Shown: positions 53,298 to 62,457 of the stretch, one piece after another
Layout: each line of letters opens with the position of its first letter
How positions within the stretch are numbered: position 1 is the stretch's first letter
NCBI RefSeq assembly: GCF_037094465.1
Contig: NZ_CP146609.1
Span: 3,281,501 to 3,345,500, forward strand
Length of the DNA stretch: 64,000 nucleotides
Direction of reading: 5' to 3'
From: Pseudodesulfovibrio sp. 5S69
Lineage (GTDB): Bacteria; Desulfobacterota; Desulfovibrionia; Desulfovibrionales; Desulfovibrionaceae
Translations under genes and position numbers: made by a program
Notes under the pieces: model-generated
The model's input: the letters and a program-made list of their open reading frames with translations, nothing else
Databases searched by the model: none
Told to the model about the DNA's origin: nothing

Positions 53298-54557
53298 ATG
53301 ACTAAAAGAAAATTCGTTATCATTTCAGTCATATTGTCTATCCTCTTTTGTGCTTCAGTTGCAGAAGCGCAGTACCTCCTCACAAGTGGATCAATTGAAA
53401 TATTCACTTCAATAGCCATAATATTGACTTCATTCCTGCTGGTTACTGGCTACATGGCCTACTATTTTCTCGAAACTCACAGCTGGTTCAGCCAAATTCT
53501 TGATTTGATGGAGCAGCCGCTTTCCATTACCGACCTCAATATGAACTGGACGTTCATCAACAAGCCCGTTGAAGGCATGCTCAACGTTAGAAGAGCTAGC
53601 ATGTTAGGGAAGCACTGTTCGACTTGGGGTGCCAAGATTTGCAATACTGAAGATTGCGGCGTGAATTGCCTGAGAAAAGACCAGGGCGAAACGTTCTTCG
53701 ACCAATTCGGAATGAATTTTCGAGTCAACACTAATTACTTATACAGCCTACGCGGCAAGAAGATGGGGCACATCGAAGTCGTTACCGACATCACGGATAA
53801 GGTACAGTTTCGCGAACTGAAGACCAAAATGAGCACCGATGTGAACAGATTGCTCCGCGAGTTGAATGAAGGATCGACCAGCTTGGCTGCTTCCACAGAG
53901 GAAGTGAGCGCATCAGTCGAAGAAATCTTCGCCTCAATTGAAACAAGCTTTCAAAATTCTCAAAAGACTGAAACGAAAACAAATGGAGTAGCTGACCAAG
54001 CTGATGAAACTCGAGCAAACCTTGAAAACTCCATCAGTGCCGTTCAGGACATTGTCAATAAAGTTGGACTGATACAGGAAATAGCCCGTCAAACCAATTT
54101 ATTGGCTTTGAACGCGGCAATCGAAGCCGCCAGAGCAGGAGAAAGTGGAAAGGGCTTTGCTGTCGTAGCGGGAGAAGTTAGATCCCTTGCTGAGAAAAGC
54201 CAAGTTGCTGCAAATGAGATAGAAGAACTCACCAAGTCAACCAAAAACGTATCTGAAGAAGCTGGTAATAACTTGAGAGAACTTGTCCCCAACATCCAGG
54301 AGACAGTCGAGCTCGTTAGCGAGATCAACGCATCAATTCTGGAACAAAAGACCGGGATTGAGCAGATTAACCAAGCCATTCAAACGGTTAGCGAAGTCGC
54401 CCAAGAGTCAAATGCCATTGCTGAAAACTTATCGAGAGCATTTAGGGAACTCGAGAATTTTGGGCAAGCCAAAGAGGAAGAAGGCACGAACGACCCTGAG
54501 GTTGTCACGGCTGAACCATCCGCTTTACCCGGGGCCAGTGATTTTGAACGATACTAA
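53298..54557 (+). CDS. Chemoreceptor with cysteine-rich cytoplasmic PAS-like domain
   Basis: A 419-residue methyl-accepting protein. Two helices near the N-terminus (7-24 and about 36-58) are followed directly by a PAS-like domain ([19 protein letters not shown]) that carries four cysteines ([23 protein letters not shown]). There is no HAMP. The signalling hairpin is typical ([23 protein letters not shown]). It ends in DFERY, matching the aromatic CheR/CheB tether pattern. The DNA is A+T-rich (21 of 60 bases G/C at 53941-54000) and integrase debris lies just downstream, both signs of transfer. Confidence 0.9.
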   Translation: MTKRKFVIISVILSILFCASVAEAQYLLTSGSIEIFTSIAIILTSFLLVTGYMAYYFLETHSWFSQILDLMEQPLSITDLNMNWTFINKPVEGMLNVRRASMLGKHCSTWGAKICNTEDCGVNCLRKDQGETFFDQFGMNFRVNTNYLYSLRGKKMGHIEVVTDITDKVQFRELKTKMSTDVNRLLRELNEGSTSLAASTEEVSASVEEIFASIETSFQNSQKTETKTNGVADQADETRANLENSISAVQDIVNKVGLIQEIARQTNLLALNAAIEAARAGESGKGFAVVAGEVRSLAEKSQVAANEIEELTKSTKNVSEEAGNNLRELVPNIQETVELVSEINASILEQKTGIEQINQAIQTVSEVAQESNAIAENLSRAFRELENFGQAKEEEGTNDPEVVTAEPSALPGASDFERY

Positions 54558-54688
54558 ACACTGAGGCAGCAGGGCACCCCGTTTCAAGCTAACAACTCAG
54601 GTTAATTGGATATTACGGGATACCACACCTGACTATCCTCCTAAAAACCGGCATCTAATCCAAGACACCATCTCCATATTCCACGGGA

Positions 54689-54726
54689 AAAGGCTTAGAA
54701 GGAAAACCTTCTAAGCCTTTTTTTTA
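54689..54726 (+). terminator. Strong terminator after the second chemoreceptor
   Basis: AAGGCTTAGAAGG pairs with CCTTCTAAGCCTT around AAAA, followed by a run of eight or more T. A canonical intrinsic terminator. Confidence 0.9.
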
Positions 54727-54780
54727 TCATAAATACTCCTTCAAAACCTGCTTAAGCATTTTGCGGCGGTTGCGCGGCAG

Positions 54781-55164
54781 ATGAAAGACGAAGGCAAGGG
54801 TGACGGACGCATGGCCGAAATCTGTTCGGCAGCCCGTCACCTGTGCGAAGCATGCGGCAACACCCGCATCAGCCCGACCAATGATGTGTTCGGCGTGAAG
54901 CGCGTGACCATTGCCAACAACAAGGCGATTGCCCCTGAATTCGTTTTGGGGGCAATCGCCAAACTGGAAACCGAATCGCCATACTTGCCCGGCCCCCGTT
55001 GCGCCGCCCAGATCCGGCTTCAATACGAAGGGGGGGCTCCGACGCGAAGACTCGGCCAAAGTCGATCTGATCAACGATCGGGACAAGGAAGGCCGCGCGG
55101 GAAGCCGAGTTTGCGGGCGGTGTTGCGGTCGTCCGATGGGGACCGAAGACAATCCGGAAGGCTC
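54781..55164 (+). other. Unassigned reading frame in mobile-element debris
   Basis: An open plus-strand frame reads MAEICSAARHLCEACGNTR and ...VFGVKRVTIANNKAIAPEF, then drifts into a composition that looks non-coding. I recognise no domain. It probably is the broken end of a former element gene; the reverse strand is also open here and no better. It lies between the chemoreceptor terminator and an excisionase-like gene. Confidence 0.3.
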
Positions 55165-55317
55165 ATGACTTTTGACTCAGATCGGGAGCCGCGCGGATTA
55201 TGCGCGAAGGATGTTGCCGCGCTTTTGGGAAAAAGCTGGGTCTGGGACCATGCCGAGGCCGTCGGCGGCGTCAAACGTGGTGGGCCATGGTTCTTTCCGA
55301 GCGAGGAAGACATCTGA
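55165..55317 (+). CDS. Excisionase-like helix-turn-helix peptide
   Basis: A 50-residue peptide with the MerR/excisionase-type helix-turn-helix pattern: GLCAKDVAALLGKSWVWDHAE, then GGPWFFPSEEDI. GGAAGG lies 4 bases before the ATG. Such proteins (about 60-70 residues) direct excision by tyrosine integrases. It is short for the family and its partner integrase downstream is broken, so it is probably a relic. Confidence 0.5.
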   Translation: MTFDSDREPRGLCAKDVAALLGKSWVWDHAEAVGGVKRGGPWFFPSEEDI

Positions 55318-55439
55318 GACCGTCTACTTCATGGCCGGGAAAGGGTACCGGTACGATCACATGGTAAGGAGCAAGCGCTACACCAAGGCGTGGTTCTAGA
55401 CGAACCAGGTCGCAAAAACGGCCGAAGTCAAAAGAAGGG

Positions 55440-55788
55440 AGGACGTCGAAAAGAAACCGGAAACGGAAGCAACGGGCGATGGCCTTGCTTGATCTCCTGA
55501 ACCTGCGGCTGGATTACCTGCAGGGCCACTAGAAACGCGGCCGGTACTCCATGCTCCTAAAGGTCTGCCGGAATGCGGGGGTGGAGACTACACCTTCCAT
55601 CGCTTCCGGGCATCGGGTGCATCCGCGATGGACTACAGCGGGGCCCTGCCCCTGGCATCCAGCGAATCCTTGACCATGCGGACCGGCGGAGCACGGAAAT
55701 CTATCTGGAAAAGCTCCGCGACGTGGGACGCGACGCCATGGACATCTCCGAACGGGAAAGCCGCAAGAATGATGATAACGTCGCCTGA
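55440..55788 (+). pseudogene. Decayed tyrosine recombinase (integrase)
   Basis: Pieces of one integrase appear in different frames: an N-terminal core-binding-like LLDLLNLRLDYLQGH (about 55485-55530), then YTFHRFRASGASAMDYSGA (about 55590-55645) resembling the HxLR box, and IQRILDHADRRSTEIYLEKL (about 55655-55720), which holds the LGHxxxxTTxxY box with the catalytic tyrosine. At least one frameshift and an internal stop separate them and most of the catalytic domain is missing. I found no tRNA or clear att repeats beside it. From 55789 to 55960 nothing is seen. Confidence 0.7.
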
Positions 55789-55960
55789 CAATTTCACACA
55801 TGCGGTTCACACACAACGACAAGACAACTTGCTGGGTGCCCGCCTGCAACCCATTGAAAACCTAAGTGAAAGTGGATACCACTAAGGCTGTCACTATTTC
55901 AAAGGGTTTTCCCTTCCCCTTCCCCCGACCGATCGCTGCCGTCCTCATCCGTAGGCATTC

Positions 55961-56296
55961 TTATCCCAACTTGAGGCCGTTGGGGCAGGGTTTGTCGGGG
56001 GTGGCGAGGACGACGCCTTCGGGGCTGTAGAAACCGGTGACCAGGCATTCGGAGCGCACGGGGCCGATCTGTTTGGGCGGAAAGTTGACCACGCCGACGA
56101 CCTGTTTCCCGACGAGTTCGTCGGGGTTGTAGAGATCGGTGATCTGGGCGCTGGATTTACGGCTGCCGACGTCGTCACCGAAGTCGACCACGAGTTTGTA
56201 GGCCGGGACCCGGGCCTCGGGAAAGGGTTCGGCCTTGACGATGGTGCCCACGCGCAGCTCCACCTTCTCGAAATCGTTCCAGGATATGGTTTCCAT
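55961..56296 (-). CDS. csaA: CsaA-type tRNA-binding protein
   Basis: A 111-residue protein with the EMAP-II/Trbp fold: FEKVELRVGTIVKAEPFPEAR, KLVVDFGDDVGSRKSSAQIT, GKQVVGVVNFPPKQIGPVRSECLVTGF. CsaA dimers bind tRNA and have been linked to protein export chaperoning. GGAGAG precedes ATG 56296; longer in-frame starts lack support. Confidence 0.92.
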   Translation of the reverse strand: METISWNDFEKVELRVGTIVKAEPFPEARVPAYKLVVDFGDDVGSRKSSAQITDLYNPDELVGKQVVGVVNFPPKQIGPVRSECLVTGFYSPEGVVLATPDKPCPNGLKLG

Positions 56297-56403
56297 GGGG
56301 CTCTCCGTTTGGTTGTATTCAGGGGGAGGTACCACGTTTGCAGGGCACAAGAAAGGGGACCCGAGGGCCCCCTTCCCGGCTATGGAATGGAGTGTGACGG
56401 GAA

Positions 56404-56865
56404 CTATTTGCGCACGGCGTAAGCCGAGGCCCTGCGGGCCAGGGCGACCAGGGCGAGCACGCCCAGGACCATGACCAGGATCAGATGCGTCCATTCGATG
56501 GTCAGGATCCAGGTCGGGTCCAGGGTCACGCCGGGCAGGTTGCGGTAGACGCGCAGCAGGCCGGAGACGACCAGTCCACCGACGACCACGGCGCGGGCCA
56601 GGCCCAGGCCTGTCAGGGCCAGCCAGTTCCTCCAGGACTTGAGCCAGTTGACCGCGACCAAGGCGACCAGGAAGAGGAGGACGGTCCCGAGGACGTAGTG
56701 AATCCTGTGGACCAGGAAAAAGTCGCCGGTCCAGGCCATTCCCGGCAGGGTGGTCAGGGCATAGCGCTTGGCCAGGGGCATCTGCATGAACCCGGTGCAG
56801 GTCAGGGCCGCCACCAGGAGGATGAACAGCCGGGAAATCCAGGCCGGATAGGGTCTAGTCTTCAT
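56404..56865 (-). CDS. Membrane subunit of a Fe-S oxidoreductase, cytochrome b-like
   Basis: A 153-residue membrane protein with four helices. Histidines in LVHRIHYVLGT and IEWTHLILVMVLG sit inside or at the ends of helices and could hold b heme, as in DUF4405-like quinone-linked subunits; this is inference. The gene overlaps the Tat Fe-S gene by 11 bases, so the two are translationally coupled and probably form one complex that moves electrons between the quinone pool and the periplasm. Confidence 0.72.
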   Translation of the reverse strand: MKTRPYPAWISRLFILLVAALTCTGFMQMPLAKRYALTTLPGMAWTGDFFLVHRIHYVLGTVLLFLVALVAVNWLKSWRNWLALTGLGLARAVVVGGLVVSGLLRVYRNLPGVTLDPTWILTIEWTHLILVMVLGVLALVALARRASAYAVRK

Positions 56866-57934
56866 GATCGCCCTCCCCCTTGTTCAGCAGCTTGGAGCCC
56901 AGGCCGAGCACGCCCGCGGCGATGCCCGCCACCGGGGCGATGAACGCGGCCGTGGCCAGGTTGGCCTCGTCGGCCATGACGTCCTTGACCGGGCCCATGT
57001 GCGGCTTGCCGGGTCCGAGCGGGCTGCGCTTCCTCTTGCCTTGTCCGGACTTTTTGCCCGCCCGCCTGTTCGCACCGGGGCCGGAGTCCTTGTCGATGGC
57101 CTGGTTGATGAGCTCGAACGGGACCGGGGAGACGTACAGGGTGTTGGTCCCGCCGTTCTCCTCCAGGCCGTAGATGAAGCCGTCCATCTCCTTGGCCAGT
57201 GCCTGGGCGCGGGCCACGATTTCATGGCGCGGTCCGATGGTCTGGACGTCCTCCGGGCAGGCTGCGATGCAGGCGGGCAACTCGCCCTTGTCCAGGAGCT
57301 GGTAGCAGCGGTCGCACTTGTACATGACGCCGTTGCCCGCCAGGCGCGGCAGGACGTGGCGGTAGGGCCCCACGCCGGACTGGCGCTGGGGGATGTGCCA
57401 CGGACAGACGGTTCGGCACTTGGCCCCGCCGAAGCACAGGTTCGGGCTGATCCGGGTCAGGCCGTTGACCTGCTTGTTGGCCGCGCCGAAAGGGCACATG
57501 TTGGCGCAGGGCGGATTCTGGCAGTGCATGCACCGCCTGGGGATGTTGATGTCGTAGGATTCGCCCCGGTACTCGACCTCGGCGTTTTGCAGGAAGAGCC
57601 AGTTGTAGGGGGTCAACCGGTCGTCCACGTCGCGCAGGTCCGACCAGTCCTCGGGCTTGGCCCGGCGGGACGGGAGCATGGCCGGGAACGGCTTGACCGG
57701 TTCCGGGAACTTGGCGGCGTTGGATTCGCGGCAGGCCTCCACGCAGGCGCCGCAGCCGATACATTTGGACAGATCGAGCAGGGTGGCCAGTTCGCCGTCC
57801 GACGGAGCGGGCACCCGCTCCTGTGCGGCCAGTGCGGGCGCGGCCGGGACCAACGCGCCGGCGGAGCCCACGCCGAGGGCCTTGAGAAACCCGCGTCGGC
57901 TGATGGCCCCTGTCCGATGTTTCTTCTCTGACAT
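56855..57934 (-). CDS. Tat-exported multi-[4Fe-4S] protein, HybA-like
   Basis: A 359-residue electron-transfer protein. It begins with a Tat signal (AISRRGFLKALGVGSAG). Four cysteine groups follow as in HybA/DmsB-type proteins: CIGCGACVEACR, CMHCQNPPCANMC, CFGGAKCRTVC and CDRCYQ...CIAAC. The C-terminus has a single hydrophobic helix (AAFIAPVAGIAAGVLGLG) that anchors it to the membrane from the periplasmic side. A basic, glycine-rich linker precedes the anchor. A CsoR-family-like palindrome lies about 60 bases upstream. The catalytic partner is not encoded here. Confidence 0.88.
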   Translation of the reverse strand: MSEKKHRTGAISRRGFLKALGVGSAGALVPAAPALAAQERVPAPSDGELATLLDLSKCIGCGACVEACRESNAAKFPEPVKPFPAMLPSRRAKPEDWSDLRDVDDRLTPYNWLFLQNAEVEYRGESYDINIPRRCMHCQNPPCANMCPFGAANKQVNGLTRISPNLCFGGAKCRTVCPWHIPQRQSGVGPYRHVLPRLAGNGVMYKCDRCYQLLDKGELPACIAACPEDVQTIGPRHEIVARAQALAKEMDGFIYGLEENGGTNTLYVSPVPFELINQAIDKDSGPGANRRAGKKSGQGKRKRSPLGPGKPHMGPVKDVMADEANLATAAFIAPVAGIAAGVLGLGSKLLNKGEGDHED

Positions 57935-57995
57935 GTAGGTTTGCAACCTCGTCTTGGTGGTGTTTGTGGACCGGACATCCTTCCGGTGTGCGAGA

Positions 57996-58014
57996 TATAC
58001 CCTATAGGGGTATA
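57996..58014. promoter_or_regulatory. CsoR/CstR-family-like operator
   Basis: TATACCC (57996-58002), TATAG, GGGTATA (58008-58014): a perfect 7-bp palindrome of the TACCC...GGGTA type bound by CsoR-family repressors (copper, nickel, formaldehyde or persulfide sensors). It lies upstream of the Tat Fe-S gene. A second small palindrome ACCGGA/TCCGGT is at 57971-57988. The remaining spacer to 58319 shows no gene. Confidence 0.5.
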
Positions 58015-58319
58015 ATTCGAAAAGTCAACCCCGAGGGGCTCCTTTACCGCAAATCCGGAAAAACGGTCCTGGCGCGGCTTGGAAAGCACCCCTATTTTTT
58101 GCGATCAACATATTGTTATATTTACACTTATGCCAAAATACTCCAACACGGTGTTTGACACGGCAACCATTTCATTATATGTATCCGATTCGGATTGTTA
58201 GTCCACTCTTGATCGGAAGCTTCCATCGCATGGTACGGCCTGACCCCCAAGGCCGACCGGAACCAGGCCAGACGACCGAATTTCCTTCGAAACCCGACAA
58301 CGGTTGGGAGGCTTGACGT

Positions 58320-59648
58320 ATGATTTCCAGAGGTAACGAGATGCTCAAAGAAGACAAATGCGCCGGCGGCAAGACCGCCAAACTCATCATCGACGATAAG
58401 ACTTTCGAGCTGCCCGTGATCATCGGCAGCGAGAACGAACATGCCATCGACATCACCTGCCTGCGAAACGACACCGGGTACATCACCTACGACCCCGGCT
58501 ACGCCAACACCGGCTCCTGCAAGAGCGACGTGACCTTCGTGGACGGCGAAAACGGCATCCTGCGCTACCGCGGCTACCCCATCGAGGACCTGGCCGAACA
58601 CGGCACCTTCATCGAGACCGCCTACCTGCTCATCTTCGGCGACCTGCCCACGCGCGGCCAGCGCCAGAAATTCCGCGATCTCCTGAGCGAACAGGAACTG
58701 CTGCACGAGGGGCTCCGGCACCACTTCGAAGGATTCCCGTCCACCGGGCACCCCATGGCCATCCTGTCCGCCGTGATCAACGCGCTCGGCTGCTACCACC
58801 CGGACCTCCTGGAGATCGACTCCAAGGCGGACTTCCTGCGGGCCGCGGCCAAGATCATCTCCAAGGTGCGCACCATCGCGGCCTGGTCCTACCGCAAGGC
58901 CCAGGGACTGCCGTTCATGTACCCGGACCCGAAGCTGTCCTACTGCCGGAACTTCCTGCACATGATGCACTCCATCCCGCACCGCCAGTTCGAGCCCACG
59001 GACGCCCAGGTGCGCGCCCTGACCCTGTTCTTCCTGCTCCATGCGGACCACGAGCAGAACTGCTCCTGCTCCACCGTGCGCATGGTCCAATCCACCGAGG
59101 CCAACCTGTTCGCCTCGGTCTCGGCCGGTATCTGCGCCCTGTGGGGCCGCCTGCATGGCGGAGCCAACGCGGGCGTCATCGAGATGCTCGAACACATCCA
59201 CGAGGGCGGCACGTCCATCTCCGAGTACCTCGAAAAGGTCAAGCGGAAGGAGTGCAAGCTCATGGGCTTCGGCCACCGCATCTACAAGTCCTTCGACCCG
59301 AGGGCCAAAATTCTGCGCAAGGCCGCACACGACATGCTCGAATCCACGGGCAACGACGACCCGCTGCTGGACATCGCCCTGGAGATGGCCGACGCGGCCA
59401 TGAGCGACGACTACTTCATCGAGCGCAGGCTCTACCCCAACGTGGACTTTTACTCCGGCATCATCCTGCGCGCCCTGAACATCCCGGTGAACATGTTCAC
59501 GGTGATGTTCGCCATCGGCCGCATGCCCGGCTGGATCGCCCATTGGTACGAGGCCTACGCCGACGGCTCCACCAAGATCCACCGCCCGCGCCAGATATAC
59601 ACCGGCCGCAAGCCCAGAGTGTACATTCCCCTGGATTCCAGAATCTGA
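58320..59648 (+). CDS. gltA: Citrate synthase, type II
   Basis: A 442-residue citrate synthase. It has the N-terminal beta domain of the hexameric type (KLIIDDKTFELPVIIGSE), the catalytic histidines in FLLHADHEQN and RLHGGANAGV/GFGHRIYKSFDPR, and the catalytic aspartate in NVDFYSGIIL. It joins acetyl-CoA and oxaloacetate. GGGAGG lies 9-10 bases before ATG 58320. A terminator follows. Confidence 0.96.
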   Translation: MISRGNEMLKEDKCAGGKTAKLIIDDKTFELPVIIGSENEHAIDITCLRNDTGYITYDPGYANTGSCKSDVTFVDGENGILRYRGYPIEDLAEHGTFIETAYLLIFGDLPTRGQRQKFRDLLSEQELLHEGLRHHFEGFPSTGHPMAILSAVINALGCYHPDLLEIDSKADFLRAAAKIISKVRTIAAWSYRKAQGLPFMYPDPKLSYCRNFLHMMHSIPHRQFEPTDAQVRALTLFFLLHADHEQNCSCSTVRMVQSTEANLFASVSAGICALWGRLHGGANAGVIEMLEHIHEGGTSISEYLEKVKRKECKLMGFGHRIYKSFDPRAKILRKAAHDMLESTGNDDPLLDIALEMADAAMSDDYFIERRLYPNVDFYSGIILRALNIPVNMFTVMFAIGRMPGWIAHWYEAYADGSTKIHRPRQIYTGRKPRVYIPLDSRI

Positions 59649-59656
59649 CGGCGAGA

Positions 59657-59690
59657 ACCGGAGGCCCTTGGCGGGGCCTCCGGTCTTTCC
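59657..59690 (+). terminator. Terminator after gltA
   Basis: ACCGGAGGCCC / GGGCCTCCGGT, an 11-bp stem with a 6-base loop, followed by CTTTCC. The T-tract is weak; some read-through into nadK is possible. Confidence 0.7.
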
Positions 59691-59715
59691 GGACCGCCCG
59701 GAGTGGATCCCCCGC

Positions 59716-60498
59716 ATGACCGCCCCCTACGAAACAATCAAGAAAATCGCCTGCGTGGCCTCGGACTCGCCCAAGGCGCGCGACGGTCTCAAGCAACTGG
59801 CCGAACGCTACGACCTGGTTCCGGTGAAGGAGGCGGACGCCCTGGTGGCGCTGGGCGGCGACGGGTTCATGCTCCAGACCGTGCACGACTACCTGGACGC
59901 GGGCATCCCCATCTACGGCATGAACCGGGGGACCATCGGCTTCCTGCTCAACCGCTTCAAGGCCGACGGGCTCATGGAGCGGCTCAACCGGGCCCACCGC
60001 GTGGTCCTCAACCCCCTGGTCATGACCGCGGAAACCATCGGCGGGCGGACCAGTTCGGCCCTGGCCTTCAACGAGGTCGCCCTGCACCGATACTCCCAGC
60101 AGTCGGCCAACATCCGGGTGCGCATCAACGGGCGCGAACGGCTGGAACGGCTCGTCTGCGACGGCGTCATGGTGGCCACCCCGGCCGGGAGCACGGCCTA
60201 CAACCTGTCGGCCCACGGGCCGATCATCCCCATCGGGTCCAACGTCCTGGCCCTGACCCCGGTCAGCCCGTTCCGGCCCCGGCGCTGGAACGGCGCGCTC
60301 CTGCCCCACTCCGCCGAGGTGGAGTTCGAGATCCTCGACCCCGAGCACCGGCCCGTGGGCGCGGCCGCCGATTCCTTCGAGGTCCGCGGCGTGGTCAAGG
60401 TACGCGTGGTCGAAGACCACTCCCGGCCCGCCCTGGTCCTGTTCGACCCCGACCACTCCCTGGAGGAGCGCATCTTCAACGAACAGTTCGTGCACTGA
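59716..60498 (+). CDS. nadK: NAD kinase
   Basis: A 260-residue NAD kinase, on the short side for the family. The GGDG motif is in LVALGGDGFMLQTV, NEV in LAFNEVALHR, and the conserved VATPAGSTAYNLSAHGPI glycine loop is present. It makes NADP from NAD. Start at 59716 has GGAG 11 bases upstream; the upstream extension overlaps the terminator and is unlikely coding. Confidence 0.94.
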   Translation: MTAPYETIKKIACVASDSPKARDGLKQLAERYDLVPVKEADALVALGGDGFMLQTVHDYLDAGIPIYGMNRGTIGFLLNRFKADGLMERLNRAHRVVLNPLVMTAETIGGRTSSALAFNEVALHRYSQQSANIRVRINGRERLERLVCDGVMVATPAGSTAYNLSAHGPIIPIGSNVLALTPVSPFRPRRWNGALLPHSAEVEFEILDPEHRPVGAAADSFEVRGVVKVRVVEDHSRPALVLFDPDHSLEERIFNEQFVH

Positions 60499-60522
60499 CC
60501 CCGGGCCCCCCTATGGGGCGTA

Positions 60523-60550
60523 TTGTACAACCGGGCAAATACGGTATAGT
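60523..60550 (+). promoter_or_regulatory. Promoter of the DEAD-box helicase gene
   Basis: TTGTAC (60523-60528) and TATAGT (60545-60550) are spaced by 16 bases. The transcript would carry a leader of about 80 bases before ATG 60637, a feature common for cold-regulated RNA helicases. Confidence 0.45.
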
Positions 60551-60636
60551 GTTCTCCGCAACGAACGAATTTCCCATTCCGGCCCACTCATACATCGTAA
60601 TCAATGGCCGGAATCCACATCACACAGTAGGTAGAA

Positions 60637-62454
60637 ATGGAAAACGACACAATGCATCCCGACAACGGGACCGAAACAACGGAAACCGGCCCCGCGCCGA
60701 TCACCTTCGACGCCCTGCCCGAGAACCTGCGGCAGGCCTGCGAACGCGCCGGATGGGACAAGCTCATGCCCGTCCAGGAACGCGCCATACCCTTCCTCCT
60801 CGAGAACCAGGACGTCATGGTCCAGGCCCGCACCGGGTCCGGCAAGACCGGCGCCTTCGTGCTCCCGCTGGTGCACAAGCTCGACTCCTCCCGGCACACC
60901 TGCCAGGCCCTGGTCATGGTGCCCACCCGCGAGCTCGCCAAGCAGGTCGCCCAAGACGCGCGCATGCTGGCCGGCGACGACTTCAAGGTGGTGGCCGTGT
61001 ACGGCGGCGTGGGCTACAAGGAACAGCTCGACGCCTTCCGCGAGGGCGCGAACCTGGTGGTCGGCACCCCCGGCCGCATCCTGGACCACCTCATGCGCCG
61101 CAACCTGACGCTGGACGACCTCAAGGTCGTCATCTTCGACGAGGCGGACCGCATGCTCTCCGTGGGCTTTTACCCGGACATGGTTGAGGTCAAGCGGTAT
61201 CTGCCGCGCAACATCGACGGCGCCTTCATGTTTTCGGCCACCTTCCCGCCCAGCGTGCTGCGCCTGGCCGAGGAGTTCATGGTCAAGCCGCAGTTCCTGA
61301 GCCTCTCCTCGGACGAGGAGAACGTCTCGGCCATCTCCCATCAGTTCGTGGAGGTCCCGGCCATGGGCAAGGAGCGCAAGCTCATCAAGCTCATCGAGCT
61401 GGAGAACCCCTCCTCGGCGATCATCTTCTCCAACACCAAGCGGAACGTGGAATTCACCGCCGCCCTGCTCTCCCAGTTCGGGTTCGACGCCGAAGGACTG
61501 ACCTCGGACCTGACTCAGGGCAAACGCGAACAGCTCATGACCCGCATCAAGGCGGGCCAGTTGCGGTTCCTGGTGGCCACGGACGTGGCCGCGCGAGGCA
61601 TCGACATCCCGGAGCTGTCCCACGTGTTCATGATGGAGCCGCCCGAGGACCCGGAGTCCTACGTGCACCGCGCGGGCCGCACCGGCCGGGCCGGGGCCAC
61701 GGGCACGGCCATCACCATGGTGGACGTCATCCAGAAGATGGAGCTTGAACGCATCGCCGCCCGGTTCAAGATCCACTTCGAGGAGATCAAGGATCCCACC
61801 GACGAGGACGTGACCGCCATCATCGAGGAGCGGCTGACCGCCATTCTGGAAAAGAAATACCGCAAGCTGACCAACCTGCAGCGCGAGCGGGTCTCCCGCT
61901 TCCTGCCCCTGGCCAAAAAATACGCCGAGGACGAGGAATCCCTGGCCCTGCTGGCCATGCTCCTGGACGAGCTGTACCAGCCCACCCTGCACGGCAAGCC
62001 CGCCGTGCCCGAGACTTCCCCCGAGCCCCAGCGCGAACGGCCGCCTCGCGAACGCGGCGGCAGGAACCGCCGGTCCGCCGAGCCGCCCAGGGAACGGCGC
62101 CCCGAACGGCCCGCCCGGCCCGAAAAGCCTGTTCAGTCGGAAAAGCCGGCCCAAAGCGACGAGCCCCGCGAACCGCGCGAGCCCCAAGAACCGCGCGAGC
62201 CCCAAGAACCGCGCGAGCCCCAAGAACCGCGTGAGCCGCGTGAGCCGCAGGCGGCCAAGGAACAGCCCCGCCCGCCCAGGGCCCGGGGGAGACGGACGGC
62301 CAAGCCGCAAAACGACCGGCCCGCGCCCGAACCCCGCACTGCCCCCGCCCCCGACGAACCGCGCGACAGCGCCCCAACCGGCGGCGAGGACGATCCCAAG
62401 CCCAAAGCCAAGCGGCGTCGGCGCAGAAGGCGGCGCAAGCCCTCCGGCAGCTAG
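60637..62454 (+). CDS. DEAD-box RNA helicase with long basic/proline tail
   Basis: A 605-residue RNA helicase. Motifs: Q-motif region TFDALPENLRQ, ARTGSGKT (I), PTRELA (Ia), TPGR (Ib), DEAD in VIFDEADRML (II), SAT (III), ATDVAARGID (V), HRAGRTGRAG (VI). After about residue 450 the tail is disordered, with REPQEP repeats and a run of eight or more arginines near the end (KAKRRRRRRRRKPSGS), likely an RNA-binding tail. It unwinds structured RNA in ribosome assembly or decay. Confidence 0.93.
   Translation: MENDTMHPDNGTETTETGPAPITFDALPENLRQACERAGWDKLMPVQERAIPFLLENQDVMVQARTGSGKTGAFVLPLVHKLDSSRHTCQALVMVPTRELAKQVAQDARMLAGDDFKVVAVYGGVGYKEQLDAFREGANLVVGTPGRILDHLMRRNLTLDDLKVVIFDEADRMLSVGFYPDMVEVKRYLPRNIDGAFMFSATFPPSVLRLAEEFMVKPQFLSLSSDEENVSAISHQFVEVPAMGKERKLIKLIELENPSSAIIFSNTKRNVEFTAALLSQFGFDAEGLTSDLTQGKREQLMTRIKAGQLRFLVATDVAARGIDIPELSHVFMMEPPEDPESYVHRAGRTGRAGATGTAITMVDVIQKMELERIAARFKIHFEEIKDPTDEDVTAIIEERLTAILEKKYRKLTNLQRERVSRFLPLAKKYAEDEESLALLAMLLDELYQPTLHGKPAVPETSPEPQRERPPRERGGRNRRSAEPPRERRPERPARPEKPVQSEKPAQSDEPREPREPQEPREPQEPREPQEPREPREPQAAKEQPRPPRARGRRTAKPQNDRPAPEPRTAPAPDEPRDSAPTGGEDDPKPKAKRRRRRRRRKPSGS
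62170..62223 (+). repeat. 18-bp tandem repeat inside the helicase gene
   Basis: Three exact copies of an 18-base unit (GAACCGCGCGAGCCCCAA) followed by a diverged fourth. Each unit adds six residues (EPREPQ), so copy-number changes keep the frame. Confidence 0.85.
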
Positions 62455-62457
62455 GCC

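Noticed and set aside
54727..55152. Minus-strand gene in the element remnant
   Set aside because: No domain, no ribosome site, and the plus strand holds recognisable element pieces further on.
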